A DNA stretch of 53,397 bases from JBAXAB01 sp037142735 (GCA_037142735.1 JBAXAB010000003.1:1-53397), one strand, 5' to 3'; shown: positions 1 through 8,718, numbered from the stretch's first letter. Made by a program: numbers and translations. Notes: generated from the sequence alone by a model not told the origin.

Positions 1-295
1 CACCACCGAAGCTTCCAGAATCTGTGTTATCACCAAAGCTGCCTGAATCTGTATTATCGCCGAAGCTACCAGAATCTGTGTTGCCACCGAAACTACCGAA
101 ATCCGTATTAACACCACCGAAGCTTCCAGAATCTGTGTTATCACCAAAGCTGCCTGAATCTGTATTTCCTGAAGGATAATTGAAATCTCCTCCTAGATCT
201 ACACCTTCGAAGTCGGCCATAGCAACATGAGGAACGGCAACAAGTGCCATTACCGCAACGAATGCCGTGGCAAGAATGTATTTAATATTTTTCAT
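1..295 (-). CDS. secreted repeat protein, N-terminal part (runs off the left edge)
   Basis: The reading frame starts at 295 and continues through position 1, so only about the first 98 residues are visible. A signal peptide is clear: a lysine-containing start, a hydrophobic stretch and a probable cleavage after Ala-Met-Ala at about residue 27. After a short linker the protein becomes a tandem repeat of nine residues with the pattern N-T-D-S-G-S-F-G-D/G, at least six units, encoded by 27-bp DNA repeats. Positions 1-54 and 112-165 are identical, showing a 111-bp higher-order unit (four repeats plus one extra Val codon). A second in-frame ATG at 316 would give a nearly leaderless start. The function is unknown; a surface or extracellular low-complexity protein is likely. 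The neighbouring sortase could be relevant, but the C-terminus that would carry a sorting motif lies outside the window. Confidence 0.75.
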   Translation of the reverse strand, partial: MKNIKYILATAFVAVMALVAVPHVAMADFEGVDLGGDFNYPSGNTDSGSFGDNTDSGSFGGVNTDFGSFGGNTDSGSFGDNTDSGSFGDNTDSGSFGG

Positions 296-325
296 ATAAT
301 TTGTGTTAAAACTCATAGTGATAAT

Positions 326-353
326 ATTATATACTATATATATAGATTGTCAA
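326..353 (-). promoter_or_regulatory. promoter of the repeat protein
   Basis: On the minus strand TTGACA (348-353) and TATAAT (326-331) are separated by 16 bp. Transcription would begin near 319, close to the alternative ATG at 316. Confidence 0.7.
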
Positions 354-483
354 TAGAGCTCTAGACAGTTACATATTATCTTGATGAAATCATAGCCAAA
401 TACTGACTAGTAAGTGATAAAATACGTTGAAAAGAAAGGCCATTTCTAGGTATGGCAATTATACAATATAATCACATATCTGG

Positions 484-1230
484 CTATCTGAGCGGTATGA
501 CTCTATCAAAAGTCGCCTGAACTACGAATCGATCAGTTTTTGCTCCGAAACTATCACAAGTCGACAACGTAAGTGTGGCTGGACCTTTTGTATCAAACTT
601 TACCAGGGTTTCATCCTTGTTAACCTCCTTCACAGAAGTTACTTTGTAGATATATACATTCCTATCACCAAGAACCTGAATCTCGTCCCCTTCCTTCGCA
701 TTTTTTATAGTATTAAAAATTTTATATGCTTTATTCTGAACAATTTTGTATCCAGTGCTGTGTCCGAAAATAAACATGTTCCCGAGGCCCGGCACTCCCG
801 ATCCAGGGTAGCGCACTGCTCCTAGAGTTAGCTCGTTATCTAACACATTAATATCTGCGGATGAGGGATTTTTCACAATACCGTCGACACCAACTGATGC
901 AATCACAATTCGTAAAGGATATTCGTATTTAATATTTTGAGAAGAAGATGCAGTAGGATTTCCATCAGTTAAATCTACGTTTACAGGATCCCCCACCAAA
1001 GGTCGTAAGGCCGTATCTTTTATCTGATCAAGTATCCCCGCCTGGGTATCATCTTGAAATTCACTTGGCACCAAGCCTAGACCTGCCAGTAAGACCACCG
1101 TCGCAAGAAAGAACCCGGAAAAAAGTATAATGAAGCGTAATTCATGCTTTTCAAAAACCGGTATAAACCTTTCGAGCCATCCTTTCTTGCGGGGATGTTG
1201 AGGAATATTCGTCACAATACGTAAAATCAT
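484..1230 (-). CDS. sortase family transpeptidase
   Basis: This 248-residue protein has one N-terminal membrane segment (about residues 33-54) and an extracytoplasmic sortase domain. The catalytic triad is visible: His157 in Phe-Gly-His-Ser, Cys225 in the Thr-Leu-Ser-Thr-Cys motif and Arg234 nine residues later. Sortases cleave a C-terminal sorting signal on secreted proteins and join the protein to an amine, usually on the cell wall or a pilin. The spacing of the motifs suggests a class D/E-like enzyme, but I cannot assign the class firmly. The gene stands alone, upstream of and in the same direction as the signal-peptide repeat protein at 1-295, which is a plausible substrate only if its unseen C-terminus has a sorting motif. 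Confidence 0.88.
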   Translation of the reverse strand: MILRIVTNIPQHPRKKGWLERFIPVFEKHELRFIILFSGFFLATVVLLAGLGLVPSEFQDDTQAGILDQIKDTALRPLVGDPVNVDLTDGNPTASSSQNIKYEYPLRIVIASVGVDGIVKNPSSADINVLDNELTLGAVRYPGSGVPGLGNMFIFGHSTGYKIVQNKAYKIFNTIKNAKEGDEIQVLGDRNVYIYKVTSVKEVNKDETLVKFDTKGPATLTLSTCDSFGAKTDRFVVQATFDRVIPLR

Positions 1231-1305
1231 AGCACGCCCATCGTCTTGATGTAAATTAACTGCTCTGCTGTATTTTTTTGACCGATTCTGTTAGCATGTA
1301 CGGTA

Positions 1306-3276
1306 ATGAACAACTTTAAAAAGTCTCCTGTCGGTAATCAAAATACCGAGGGAGCAAACCTAACTGGAACTATTAGTATTAACGCAAAAGGCCGAGGATT
1401 CGTCAGAATAGTGGATCGAGAGGACGACGTCATGATTGACCCCGTCGATGTCGGAACTGCTTTAAACAGAGACACTGTTGAGATTTCAACTTTCCAAAAT
1501 CAATGGAGCGAAACTCAAGGAAAAATTATCCGTATTGTAGAACGAAATAAAACGAGCTTTGTTGGAATAATCTTTACTGAAAACGGTCAGGCCAAGCTGA
1601 AGACCGACGACCTAAAATCTAACATCGTAATCAACATTACAAACATCTCCGCCTTCCCTACTATTTCTGATAATACAAAAGTCCAGGTCCATGTCGACAT
1701 GGAAAATTGGAAGGATGGACGAAGTCCGAACGGAGAAATTACTCGAGTTTTCGGAATCAAAGGTGATAACAATGCTGAAATGGAAGCCATCGTGGCTGAA
1801 CGTGGTTTCGATACCACTTTTAGTAACGAAGTAATTAAAGATGCTGAAAAATCTGCAGAGCAACTTAGAAACGTGAGTCCTGAAGAATTGGCACGACGAA
1901 AAGACTTTCGTAAAACATGGACATGTACTATTGATCCGTTTGATGCCAAAGACTTTGATGATGCTATCTCATTAAAGGAACTACCTGATGGTAATCTTGA
2001 AATTGGTGTCCACATCGCTGATGTATCACATTTCGTGCGCGAAGGCAGCGAACTAGACAAAGAGGCTCGCAAGCGTGCTTTCTCAGTCTATCTCGTCGAT
2101 CGAACCATCCCCATGTTACCGAGTATTTTATCGACTGATGTATGTAGTTTAAATCCAAACGAAGATCGCTTCTCATTTTCAGCTGTCTTTATCATGGATA
2201 AAAACGGCATTGTCAAAGAGCGTTGGTTTGGAAAAACCATTATCCATTCAGCACGTCGTTTTACATACGAAGAGGCTGAAGAGAGACTTGTGACTAAACA
2301 AGGAGACTGCGCTGAAAAATTAGCGGTTTTAAATGAGATTGCAAAAAAATTGAACGATGACCGAAACAAACACGGCGCCATCGACTTTGAAACAACTGAA
2401 ATTAAATTCAAACTAGATGACAACGGCAAGCCAATTGCAGTGTACAAAAAAGAGCGATTAAGTAGTCATAAACTAGTCGAAGAATTCATGCTGCTTGCAA
2501 ACCGTGAAGTGGCCAAATTTATTCATGACGACTTTAAAAATGCTCATGGTGCACAATTGCCCGGTGTCTACCGAATTCACGATGTGCCAAACATTGAACG
2601 CTTAGAAGATTTAGGAATTTTTGTACGAGCTCTTGGCTTCGAATTCAAACCTCATAAGAACATGAAGTCAAAAGATATTCAGACATTACTTCGTGAAGTC
2701 TCTGGCTCAAGCGCAGAAGCAACAATCAAAACTGCTACCCTTCGTTCAATGGCCAAGGCAGAATACTCTACAAAAAATATTGGACACTTTGGTCTTGCGT
2801 TCACGTATTACACACAGTTCACATCGCCCATTCGACGCTACGCAGACTTAATCGTGCATAGAATTGTTGAAAGTATCAAAGACGGCACTCACCTTTCTGC
2901 TGCCCTTATGGACTCATTAGACAAGATCTGTGCTGATTGTTCAAAGCGCGAAGTTGAAGCGGCAGACGCAGAACGCGCTTCTATTAAATACAAACAGGTT
3001 GAATACATGGAAAGAAAAGTCGGTCAGATTCTAAACGTAACTGTTGGTGGCATTGCAGAATGGGGCATGTTTGTCGAAGAAGAAGAATCAAAGGCCGAAG
3101 GCCTTATCCGTCTCAAAGATTTATTACCAAGTGACTTCTACACAGCAGACACTAAAAATTATGTCATCAATGGAACACGGACCAAAAAAACATTTAAACT
3201 GGGTGACAAATTGAAAGTAAAATTGATCAGGGCTGATACAGATACAAGAAGTCTGGAGTTACAAATCGTAGAATAA
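1306..3276 (+). CDS. rnr: ribonuclease R (RNB family 3'-5' exoribonuclease)
   Basis: This 656-residue protein has the RNase II/R layout: an N-terminal OB/cold-shock-like region (about residues 20-90), the central RNB catalytic domain (about 195-520) and a C-terminal S1 domain (about 575-650). The catalytic acidic cluster is in the segment reading T-I-D-P-F-D-A-K-D-F-D-D-A (about 205-220). The enzyme degrades structured RNA processively from the 3' end, including rRNA and mRNA fragments. It is shorter than the roughly 800-residue E. coli enzyme, mainly at the N-terminus and the basic C-terminal tail. It is transcribed away from the sortase; there is little room for a leader, as only about 75 bp separate the two starts. 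The gene is followed by a non-coding region with RNA-like folding on the opposite strand. Confidence 0.93.
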   Translation: MNNFKKSPVGNQNTEGANLTGTISINAKGRGFVRIVDREDDVMIDPVDVGTALNRDTVEISTFQNQWSETQGKIIRIVERNKTSFVGIIFTENGQAKLKTDDLKSNIVINITNISAFPTISDNTKVQVHVDMENWKDGRSPNGEITRVFGIKGDNNAEMEAIVAERGFDTTFSNEVIKDAEKSAEQLRNVSPEELARRKDFRKTWTCTIDPFDAKDFDDAISLKELPDGNLEIGVHIADVSHFVREGSELDKEARKRAFSVYLVDRTIPMLPSILSTDVCSLNPNEDRFSFSAVFIMDKNGIVKERWFGKTIIHSARRFTYEEAEERLVTKQGDCAEKLAVLNEIAKKLNDDRNKHGAIDFETTEIKFKLDDNGKPIAVYKKERLSSHKLVEEFMLLANREVAKFIHDDFKNAHGAQLPGVYRIHDVPNIERLEDLGIFVRALGFEFKPHKNMKSKDIQTLLREVSGSSAEATIKTATLRSMAKAEYSTKNIGHFGLAFTYYTQFTSPIRRYADLIVHRIVESIKDGTHLSAALMDSLDKICADCSKREVEAADAERASIKYKQVEYMERKVGQILNVTVGGIAEWGMFVEEEESKAEGLIRLKDLLPSDFYTADTKNYVINGTRTKKTFKLGDKLKVKLIRADTDTRSLELQIVE

Positions 3277-3297
3277 TTTATTTATATATATTACATA

Positions 3298-3802
3298 TAA
3301 AAGAAACGACCGGACCTCCACTGTGGGAAGACCGGCCATTGTTCCGATTGAGGTCCCTTGCGGGTTAGCCTCGATTTTGCTGCTCAACTAACTGAAATTC
3401 TACGATGAAAAAAGACTAGGGAGACCACACTGGCCCACCCTCCGAGAGCATCCTGTAGGCCCTTTGCACGAAAACCCAGGGACACCTCCCTTGTTCTCTT
3501 ATTTGAAAGCTCAGTCCCGGAGGGGACCGGACTTACCACCGGTAATGCAATCACCATGGGAACCTATCTCGGAGGGGCCTTTCCCCCTACCAATCTTTTC
3601 TTCTGAAATGAGAGATTTCCACCTCCCCGAGTCCACCCAAATCGTGAGTCACGCGACTGACGGCAATCGTCACGTGACAACCTATCTGCGCAACACCAGT
3701 ACCATGTCGGTTGCGCAGCGGGTACAAACACGACCAACGTAGGGTGCCCACTCGGGGAGTGGAATACCTCTTCCTCGCCAAATACTGCCTACTAACAATG
3801 CT
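3298..3802 (-). ncRNA. candidate structured non-coding RNA of about 500 nt, unknown family
   Basis: This stretch between rnr and uvrC has no convincing gene but many strong hairpins. Examples: an outer helix pairing 3632-3641 with 3749-3760; inside it a stem of nine pairs with arms reading CTGCGCAAC and GTTGCGCAG, and a two-part hairpin with GTCACG/CGTGAC outside GACG/CGTC; plus GTCCC-GGAG-GGGAC and GGGG-CCTTT-CCCC hairpins further along. A good minus-strand promoter lies just upstream (3809-3836) and a terminator-like hairpin followed by a U-rich run lies at 3295-3337, so a minus-strand transcript of about 500 nt is inferred. It is more GC-rich than the neighbouring genes. I looked for tmRNA, SRP RNA, 6S and RNase P hallmarks and found none. 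The short open frames inside it have no recognisable product. Confidence 0.5.
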
Positions 3803-3808
3803 ACTCCG

Positions 3809-3836
3809 GTTATACTGAAAATCAAGAGGTTATCAA
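3809..3836 (-). promoter_or_regulatory. promoter for the 3298-3802 RNA candidate
   Basis: On the minus strand TTGATA (3831-3836) and TATAAC (3809-3814) are 16 bp apart. The site lies just after the uvrC stop codon and points away from uvrC, so it cannot serve that gene. Predicted start near 3802. Confidence 0.55.
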
Positions 3837-3855
3837 CAGCACCTGTTTTTTTGGT

Positions 3856-5085
3856 TTACACAAGTCGATCTCTTTTCTTTCGATGCGCAGTAATGGCAAA
3901 TCGATGTGCTTCTGCATTAATTTTTATAATATCACTTTGCAGTTCTTTGATTTTTAAGCCAAATTCATGAGTCGAATCAACAGTTAAAATTTCCCTAGCT
4001 TTGTGTCGCGCATCTTTAACCACTGAAACTACATTCACGTCCTTTGGGACAACTTTTTTGGCAACATTAATCTGTGCCGTTCCTCCATCTATTACAACCA
4101 CATCTGGTAAATTCCATTCTTTATGTGCAAAGCGTCTTGCCAATATTTCATGTAAAGCTTGGGTGTCATTCGCACCAGTCACACTCTTTATATTAAATTT
4201 ACGATATTCATTTTTATCGAATTCTCCATCATTCATAACAACCATTACACCGATCATGTGCTTACCTGAAATATGAGCTACATCGTAGGCTTCAATTCTT
4301 AAAGGCCCCGATGTGCTCATTGGTTCTTTTTTTATCATTGAAATGTCTTGAATGTGCCCAAGAGATTCGATCGTCCTTTGAATTTCTGAACACCTTTCAA
4401 AATCAAGACCTTTAGCATAATTTTTAATTTCTTTATACAACAAACCGATCAGACTTTTCTTTTTACCTTGAAAAAAGAGAACAAGATGACGGATATTTTT
4501 TGAATATTCCTTTGCAGACATTTTTCCCGCACAAACACCAGGACAAAGCCCAATTGAATAATTAAAACACGGACGAGTTTGCTCCAATTTACACACGTCT
4601 CTGAATGGAAAAATCTTTCTGACCAACTTCAACGCTTCACGTAATTGTGGAGCGTACGGGTATGGACCAAATGTATGTGAATACTCTGATCCTGACAAAT
4701 CATTTTCTAAATTTCTCCCACGTGCAATCAACACCCTCGGAAATTTTTCTTTAGTTATAACTACATAATTAAAACTTTTATCATCTTTTTCCTTCGTGTT
4801 AAAAACTGGCTGATGTTTTTTAATAAGTTCATTTTCCAAAATAAATGCTTCAAGCACAGAATCGGTTGCTATGAAATCCACATCATCGGCCTTAGACACC
4901 ATATCCACAAGGAGCATTCCGCGACTCTTGATGAGGTCATCTGAGAAGTAACTTCGTGTGCGGTCTTTCAGACTGGTAGCTTTTCCAATATATAAAATAG
5001 CCTTATTTTGCTTGAATAAGTAAACCCCGGGACTGTCGGGAATGTTCTTTTTATGGGCTATTTTGGTTAGGTCTTGACGGTTCAT
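3856..5085 (-). CDS. uvrC: UvrABC excinuclease subunit C, C-terminally short
   Basis: UvrC makes both incisions in nucleotide excision repair. The protein has 409 residues against about 600 usually. The GIY-YIG nuclease domain (about 15-95), the cysteine cluster region (about 168-190), a UVR domain that contacts UvrB (about 215-250) and the RNase H-like second nuclease are present; its acidic and histidine residues are visible in Y-D-V-A-H (about 272-276), V-I-D-G-G (about 337-341) and the Glu-Ala-His segment near 391-393. The reading frame stops directly after that segment, so the tandem helix-hairpin-helix domain that binds DNA near the 5' incision is missing. There is no sign of a frameshift remnant downstream, where the sequence becomes RNA-like. 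uvrA and uvrB lie close by on the same strand. Confidence 0.9.
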   Translation of the reverse strand: MNRQDLTKIAHKKNIPDSPGVYLFKQNKAILYIGKATSLKDRTRSYFSDDLIKSRGMLLVDMVSKADDVDFIATDSVLEAFILENELIKKHQPVFNTKEKDDKSFNYVVITKEKFPRVLIARGRNLENDLSGSEYSHTFGPYPYAPQLREALKLVRKIFPFRDVCKLEQTRPCFNYSIGLCPGVCAGKMSAKEYSKNIRHLVLFFQGKKKSLIGLLYKEIKNYAKGLDFERCSEIQRTIESLGHIQDISMIKKEPMSTSGPLRIEAYDVAHISGKHMIGVMVVMNDGEFDKNEYRKFNIKSVTGANDTQALHEILARRFAHKEWNLPDVVVIDGGTAQINVAKKVVPKDVNVVSVVKDARHKAREILTVDSTHEFGLKIKELQSDIIKINAEAHRFAITAHRKKRDRLV

Positions 5086-5102
5086 GGTTTTGAGTATATA
5101 TT
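5074..5102 (+). promoter_or_regulatory. promoter for the 5109-5400 RNA candidate
   Basis: TTGACG (5074-5079) and TATATT (5097-5102) are 17 bp apart on the plus strand. The -35 overlaps the first codons of uvrC, which runs the other way. Confidence 0.5.
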
Positions 5103-5108
5103 ACTAGA

Positions 5109-5400
5109 CGTGCCAATTCAATGTTTTCGACAAGAATTCTGCGCACAACAGATTTATAAGAGTTAGGGTGGTTCGGGCCGGTGAGGCAAGCGAATGTCCC
5201 CAAAGTGGAGCGTGCGCGGCCTGCGTACCACACTGAGAAAACACTTCGGTGACATCTCGCCCCTTGCCGGCCCGGCATCCTAACCTTATACAGTTCTTTT
5301 TAAACTGTTCTTTCTTCCCTTCGGGGAAACCAGGTCATTTATTTGACCAACCCTTTCCACAATGTTCCACAAGCGAGCTGCATCTGCACCTCGCTTTTTT
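5109..5400 (+). ncRNA. candidate structured non-coding RNA of about 290 nt, unknown family
   Basis: The gap between uvrC and uvrA holds a long imperfect helix whose two sides lie at 5155-5187 and about 5262-5290 (UAUAAG/CUUAUA, then nine pairs beginning GUUAGG, then CGGGCCGG/CCGGCCCG and UGAGG/CCUUG). Inside this are a further stem (GCGA-AUGUC with GACAU-C-UCGC) and two smaller hairpins. Downstream are three more hairpins, including UUCCC-UUCG-GGGAA, and then a terminator. A plus-strand promoter is visible at 5074-5102. The pattern is that of a stable RNA, not of a gene; open frames crossing it have no recognisable product. The conserved SRP domain IV motif, tmRNA tRNA-like ends and 6S bubble were not found, so I do not name it. 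Confidence 0.5.
5371..5400 (+). terminator. rho-independent terminator of the 5109-5400 RNA
   Basis: AAGCGAG pairs with CTCGCTT (5371-5377 with 5390-5396) and is followed directly by a run of T. It lies just before the uvrA stop codon, pointing toward it. Confidence 0.7.
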
Positions 5401-5425
5401 GTTTGCCTACAATTTAAAACACTAC

Positions 5426-8062
5426 TTATTTTTTCAACACTTTTGCCAAATATTCCCCTGTATAACTTTTAGGATTATTTGCCACTTCCTCAGGCGTACC
5501 CTTTGCCACAATATTTCCACCTCGAATACCACCCTCTGGACCGATATCGATAATATAATCCGAACACTTAATCACATCCATATTGTGTTCGATTACCACC
5601 ACTGTATTTCCCTTCTGAACTAATTTTTGTAAAATCTCTACCAACTTACGAACATCTTCATAATGTAGTCCGACCGTCGGTTCATCCAAAATATAAATAG
5701 ATTTTTGCACATGTGGACGATAAAGTTCAGCAGAAATCTTCACACGCTGTGCCTCCCCACCAGATAAAGTTGTCGCTGATTGTCCCAGTTCTAGATACCC
5801 AAGACCTACTTCATTCAATGTTTCTAATCTGTCTGCAATAGATGGCACATCTTCAAAAAATGCGAGTGCCTCCTCAACTGTCATTTTTAAGACTTCATAA
5901 ATATTTTTCTTTTTATACTTGACCTCCAACGTTTCCTTCATAAAGCGCTTTCCATTACACACATCACATTGAACATATACGGTTGGCAAGAAATGCATTT
6001 CAACTTCGATCATGCCATTGCCCTGACACGTTTCGCATCGTCCGCCTTTCACGTTGAATGAGAAACGACTTGCTGTCCAACCTCGAGCGCGGGCTTCTTC
6101 TGATTCTGCAAACATATCGCGGATAAATGTAAACGCCCCGGTGTAAGTTGCAGGGTTTGAACGAGGAGTTCGTCCAATTGGTGACTGGTCAATAAGAATC
6201 GATCGGCCTAAATATTCTGTACCCGTAAAGCTTGTACAGTTGTGAACATTCGCCGTGCGGTAGGCTTTCTCAAAACGTGCTTGTAAATTCTTATGTAAAA
6301 TTTCATATACAAACGAGGACTTACCTGAACCAGACACTCCCGTCACTGTAATCAATCTACCCAAAGGCAGATCTACATTTAGATTTTTAATATTGTTAAC
6401 CTTTCCTCCTGTAATACTAATCATCCCTCTGTTAGCTTCACGTCGCTCCTCTGGCACTTCTACCACTTTCTCTCCTCGCAAATACGCTAAAGTGAGTGAG
6501 TTTGAATCATTCTTCTTGGCAGTCAATAAATCTTCAAGCCAACCAGACACAACCACATGCCCACCATGAACTCCTGCTCCTGGCCCAATATCAATAATAT
6601 AATCGGACGCAAAAATAGTGTCCTCATCATGTTCTACCACAATCACGGTGTTACCTAAATCACGTAGTTGGACCAAGGTCTTGATAAGGCGATCATTGTC
6701 ACGCTGATGAAGTCCAATAGTCGGCTCGTCTAGTACGTACAAAGCGCCGACGAGTCCTGAACCCAATTGTGAGGCTAATCTAATACGTTGTGCTTCTCCG
6801 CCTGATAGCGTATTTGCCCTTCGGTCTAGGGACAGATAATCAATACCCACATCATTCATAAATTCTAGACGAGAAAGAATTTCTTTTACAATCACCTTTG
6901 AAATCTCTCTTTCTTTTTGGCTAAGTGGTAGACCAATGAAAAAGTCTAATGCCTCAGCAATAGTCATGGCTGTCGTCTGAACAACGTTTGTTTTCTTTCC
7001 GTCTTCGGCAATCAAAAATACATGCAGTGCTTCTGGTCGCAACCTTGCACCATTACACACCTTACATGGGTCCATCACAAAAAACTCACGTGTACCTAAA
7101 CCATTACATTCAGGACATGCGCCGTAAGGAGAGTTAAATGAGAATAAGCGTGGCTCAACTTCAGGGAATGAGAAGCCATCGTAGGGACACATGAATTTTG
7201 AGGAAATTAATTTGTCAGCGGTGTCTGTCACAATGCGAAGAAGACCTTCTGATTCCTGTAGACCTTTTTCAATTGATTCATTTAATCGTTCGCGGAAGGC
7301 AGGAGTATTTTCCTTTATTTCTGAAATATAAAATTGATCAACTAGCACATCGATATTGTGTTTTTTTGTTTTAGAAAGAATAATTTGTTCACGTAGTTTT
7401 TTGACTACACCATCCACGCGTACTTCTTCGTACCCACGCCCCAACATATCGTATAACAATTGGTAATACTCACCTTTTCGGCCTACAACTACCGGTGAAT
7501 AAATCTTAAAAACTGAACTGTCCACTGCCACGCCCATGACTTTTTTGGTTTTAGATGAAGTATCCATAGACTTAACTGTGGTAAAAATAGATTCAAGAAT
7601 TTCTTCTTTTGAAAGCTTTTTGATTTCACGTTCACACACTAAACAATGGGGCTTGCCAATGCGGGCAAAAAGAATACGGAGATAATCGTAAATTTCTGTA
7701 ATTGTTGCAACAGTTGATCGTGGGTTGTTAGATCTTGATTTTTGATCAATCGAAATAGCTGGTGACAATCCTACAATTTCATCAACATCTGGTTTCTGCA
7801 TCTGGCGTAAAAATTGGCGGGCATATGAAGAAAGTGATTCAATATACCTTCGTTGTCCTTCAGCAAAAATGGTGTCGAAAGCAAGTGAGGATTTTCCTGA
7901 ACCAGAGAGTCCGGTGATGACCACCATTTTATTTCGTGGCATTTCGACTGTAATATCTTTCAAATTGTGGGTACGCGCTCCCTTTACGATAATTTTATCG
8001 TTTTCAGAATGGAAAGCAGTCTTTGAAGTTTTAACTAACGGTTTTGGATTTTGTTTAGACAT
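5426..8062 (-). CDS. uvrA: UvrABC excinuclease subunit A (damage sensor ATPase)
   Basis: UvrA dimers scan DNA for bulky lesions and load UvrB. The 878-residue protein has two ABC-type ATPase modules. Walker A motifs read G-L-S-G-S-G-K-S (about 51-58) and G-V-S-G-S-G-K-S (about 575-585), and each module has an L-S-G-G-E-A-Q-R signature. Cysteine pairs for zinc modules are visible near residues 140-143, in the C-P-E-C segment before N-G-L-G, and in the C-E-T-C / C-D-V-C pair of the C-terminal half. The length is slightly under the usual 930-950, with shorter insertion domains. It follows uvrB at a distance of about 690 bp, with a GC-rich orphan gene inserted between them, so the two are probably not one transcript. 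Confidence 0.95.
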   Translation of the reverse strand: MSKQNPKPLVKTSKTAFHSENDKIIVKGARTHNLKDITVEMPRNKMVVITGLSGSGKSSLAFDTIFAEGQRRYIESLSSYARQFLRQMQKPDVDEIVGLSPAISIDQKSRSNNPRSTVATITEIYDYLRILFARIGKPHCLVCEREIKKLSKEEILESIFTTVKSMDTSSKTKKVMGVAVDSSVFKIYSPVVVGRKGEYYQLLYDMLGRGYEEVRVDGVVKKLREQIILSKTKKHNIDVLVDQFYISEIKENTPAFRERLNESIEKGLQESEGLLRIVTDTADKLISSKFMCPYDGFSFPEVEPRLFSFNSPYGACPECNGLGTREFFVMDPCKVCNGARLRPEALHVFLIAEDGKKTNVVQTTAMTIAEALDFFIGLPLSQKEREISKVIVKEILSRLEFMNDVGIDYLSLDRRANTLSGGEAQRIRLASQLGSGLVGALYVLDEPTIGLHQRDNDRLIKTLVQLRDLGNTVIVVEHDEDTIFASDYIIDIGPGAGVHGGHVVVSGWLEDLLTAKKNDSNSLTLAYLRGEKVVEVPEERREANRGMISITGGKVNNIKNLNVDLPLGRLITVTGVSGSGKSSFVYEILHKNLQARFEKAYRTANVHNCTSFTGTEYLGRSILIDQSPIGRTPRSNPATYTGAFTFIRDMFAESEEARARGWTASRFSFNVKGGRCETCQGNGMIEVEMHFLPTVYVQCDVCNGKRFMKETLEVKYKKKNIYEVLKMTVEEALAFFEDVPSIADRLETLNEVGLGYLELGQSATTLSGGEAQRVKISAELYRPHVQKSIYILDEPTVGLHYEDVRKLVEILQKLVQKGNTVVVIEHNMDVIKCSDYIIDIGPEGGIRGGNIVAKGTPEEVANNPKSYTGEYLAKVLKK

Positions 8063-8164
8063 ATATTATGTGAAAAACCCCATGGGCTGGCCAGTGTGGG
8101 GGTATGAGAATTATGTGAAACTATATTAAGCTTTTTTTGAGGGTTTGTAAATGTAGGGTATATG

Positions 8165-8205
8165 CAAAAAAACACACCCAGACAAGAGCCTTGGCTCCGG
8201 TCTGG
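8165..8205 (-). terminator. terminator of the 8230-8631 gene
   Basis: On the minus strand CCAGAC (8200-8205) pairs with GTCTGG (8178-8183) with further pairs inside, followed by a run of seven T about 12 nt downstream. Confidence 0.65.
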
Positions 8206-8229
8206 ATGGTGAATGTTTTCGCGGATTAG

Positions 8230-8631
8230 CTAGTCCGCAAGGGCCTTGCCCGATACTTGCCTCTTATTTTTCTTTTTGGGAGTATGCGGAGGAGCAGGAA
8301 GGCTGTGGCCTTTGGGGAAACCTTTGCCCCTAAGAACCGTAGGTGGTGAGAACCACCACTCTTTACTTTTCTTCTTCATGTCGGCCCACACACGGCACGT
8401 ATTTGTCACCAAGTCATGCACAGCATTAAAGTGCGGCAAGACGTATGCGACCTTATCATCAACACGGACCTTCTTCACATTCCGCTTTACCTCCCAGTAT
8501 GCTGGATGGTAGACGACTAACAGGCTTTCTATGTCGCCGTCCGTGAAGTGTGGCACACCTGAGAGTAGCCATACATGTTTTGCCAGCCGTACGATCCCAA
8601 TCGCACCTATCCCTGCAATCGTTGCGTCCAT
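8230..8631 (-). CDS. orphan protein of 133 residues, basic tail
   Basis: I do not recognise this protein. It begins with a short stretch rich in Gly, Ile and Ala (about 5-20), has several Trp, His and Tyr residues in the middle, and ends in a Pro/Lys-rich basic tail (about 112-125). There is no signal peptide or membrane segment I would call. A real gene is supported by its own promoter (8719-8747), an A/G-rich ribosome-binding region just before the ATG (AAAGGAAAAG) and its own terminator. Its base composition is clearly more GC-rich than uvrA and uvrB on either side. It is one of several such single-gene GC-rich units in the window and may have been acquired. Confidence 0.6.
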   Translation of the reverse strand: MDATIAGIGAIGIVRLAKHVWLLSGVPHFTDGDIESLLVVYHPAYWEVKRNVKKVRVDDKVAYVLPHFNAVHDLVTNTCRVWADMKKKSKEWWFSPPTVLRGKGFPKGHSLPAPPHTPKKKNKRQVSGKALAD

Positions 8632-8718
8632 TTGGTTTTCTTTTCCTTTGCTGAATTTTCGGGTGGGTGTTGCTGGCGTTGAAACGCCAAAAACACTGGA
8701 ACTTGGTTCCAGTAAAGC

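Noticed and set aside
1..180. Regular short repeats resembling a CRISPR array
   Set aside because: The 27-bp units are in frame, have no spacers and encode a nine-residue protein repeat after a signal peptide.
3464..3781. Open frames on both strands in the rnr-uvrC gap
   Set aside because: They overlap strong RNA hairpins, have no start signals and encode no recognisable domain.
5051..5623. Open frames crossing the uvrC-uvrA gap, and an SRP RNA or tmRNA reading of the fold
   Set aside because: The frames overlap the long helix and neighbouring genes; the SRP domain IV core and tmRNA tRNA-like ends are absent on both strands.
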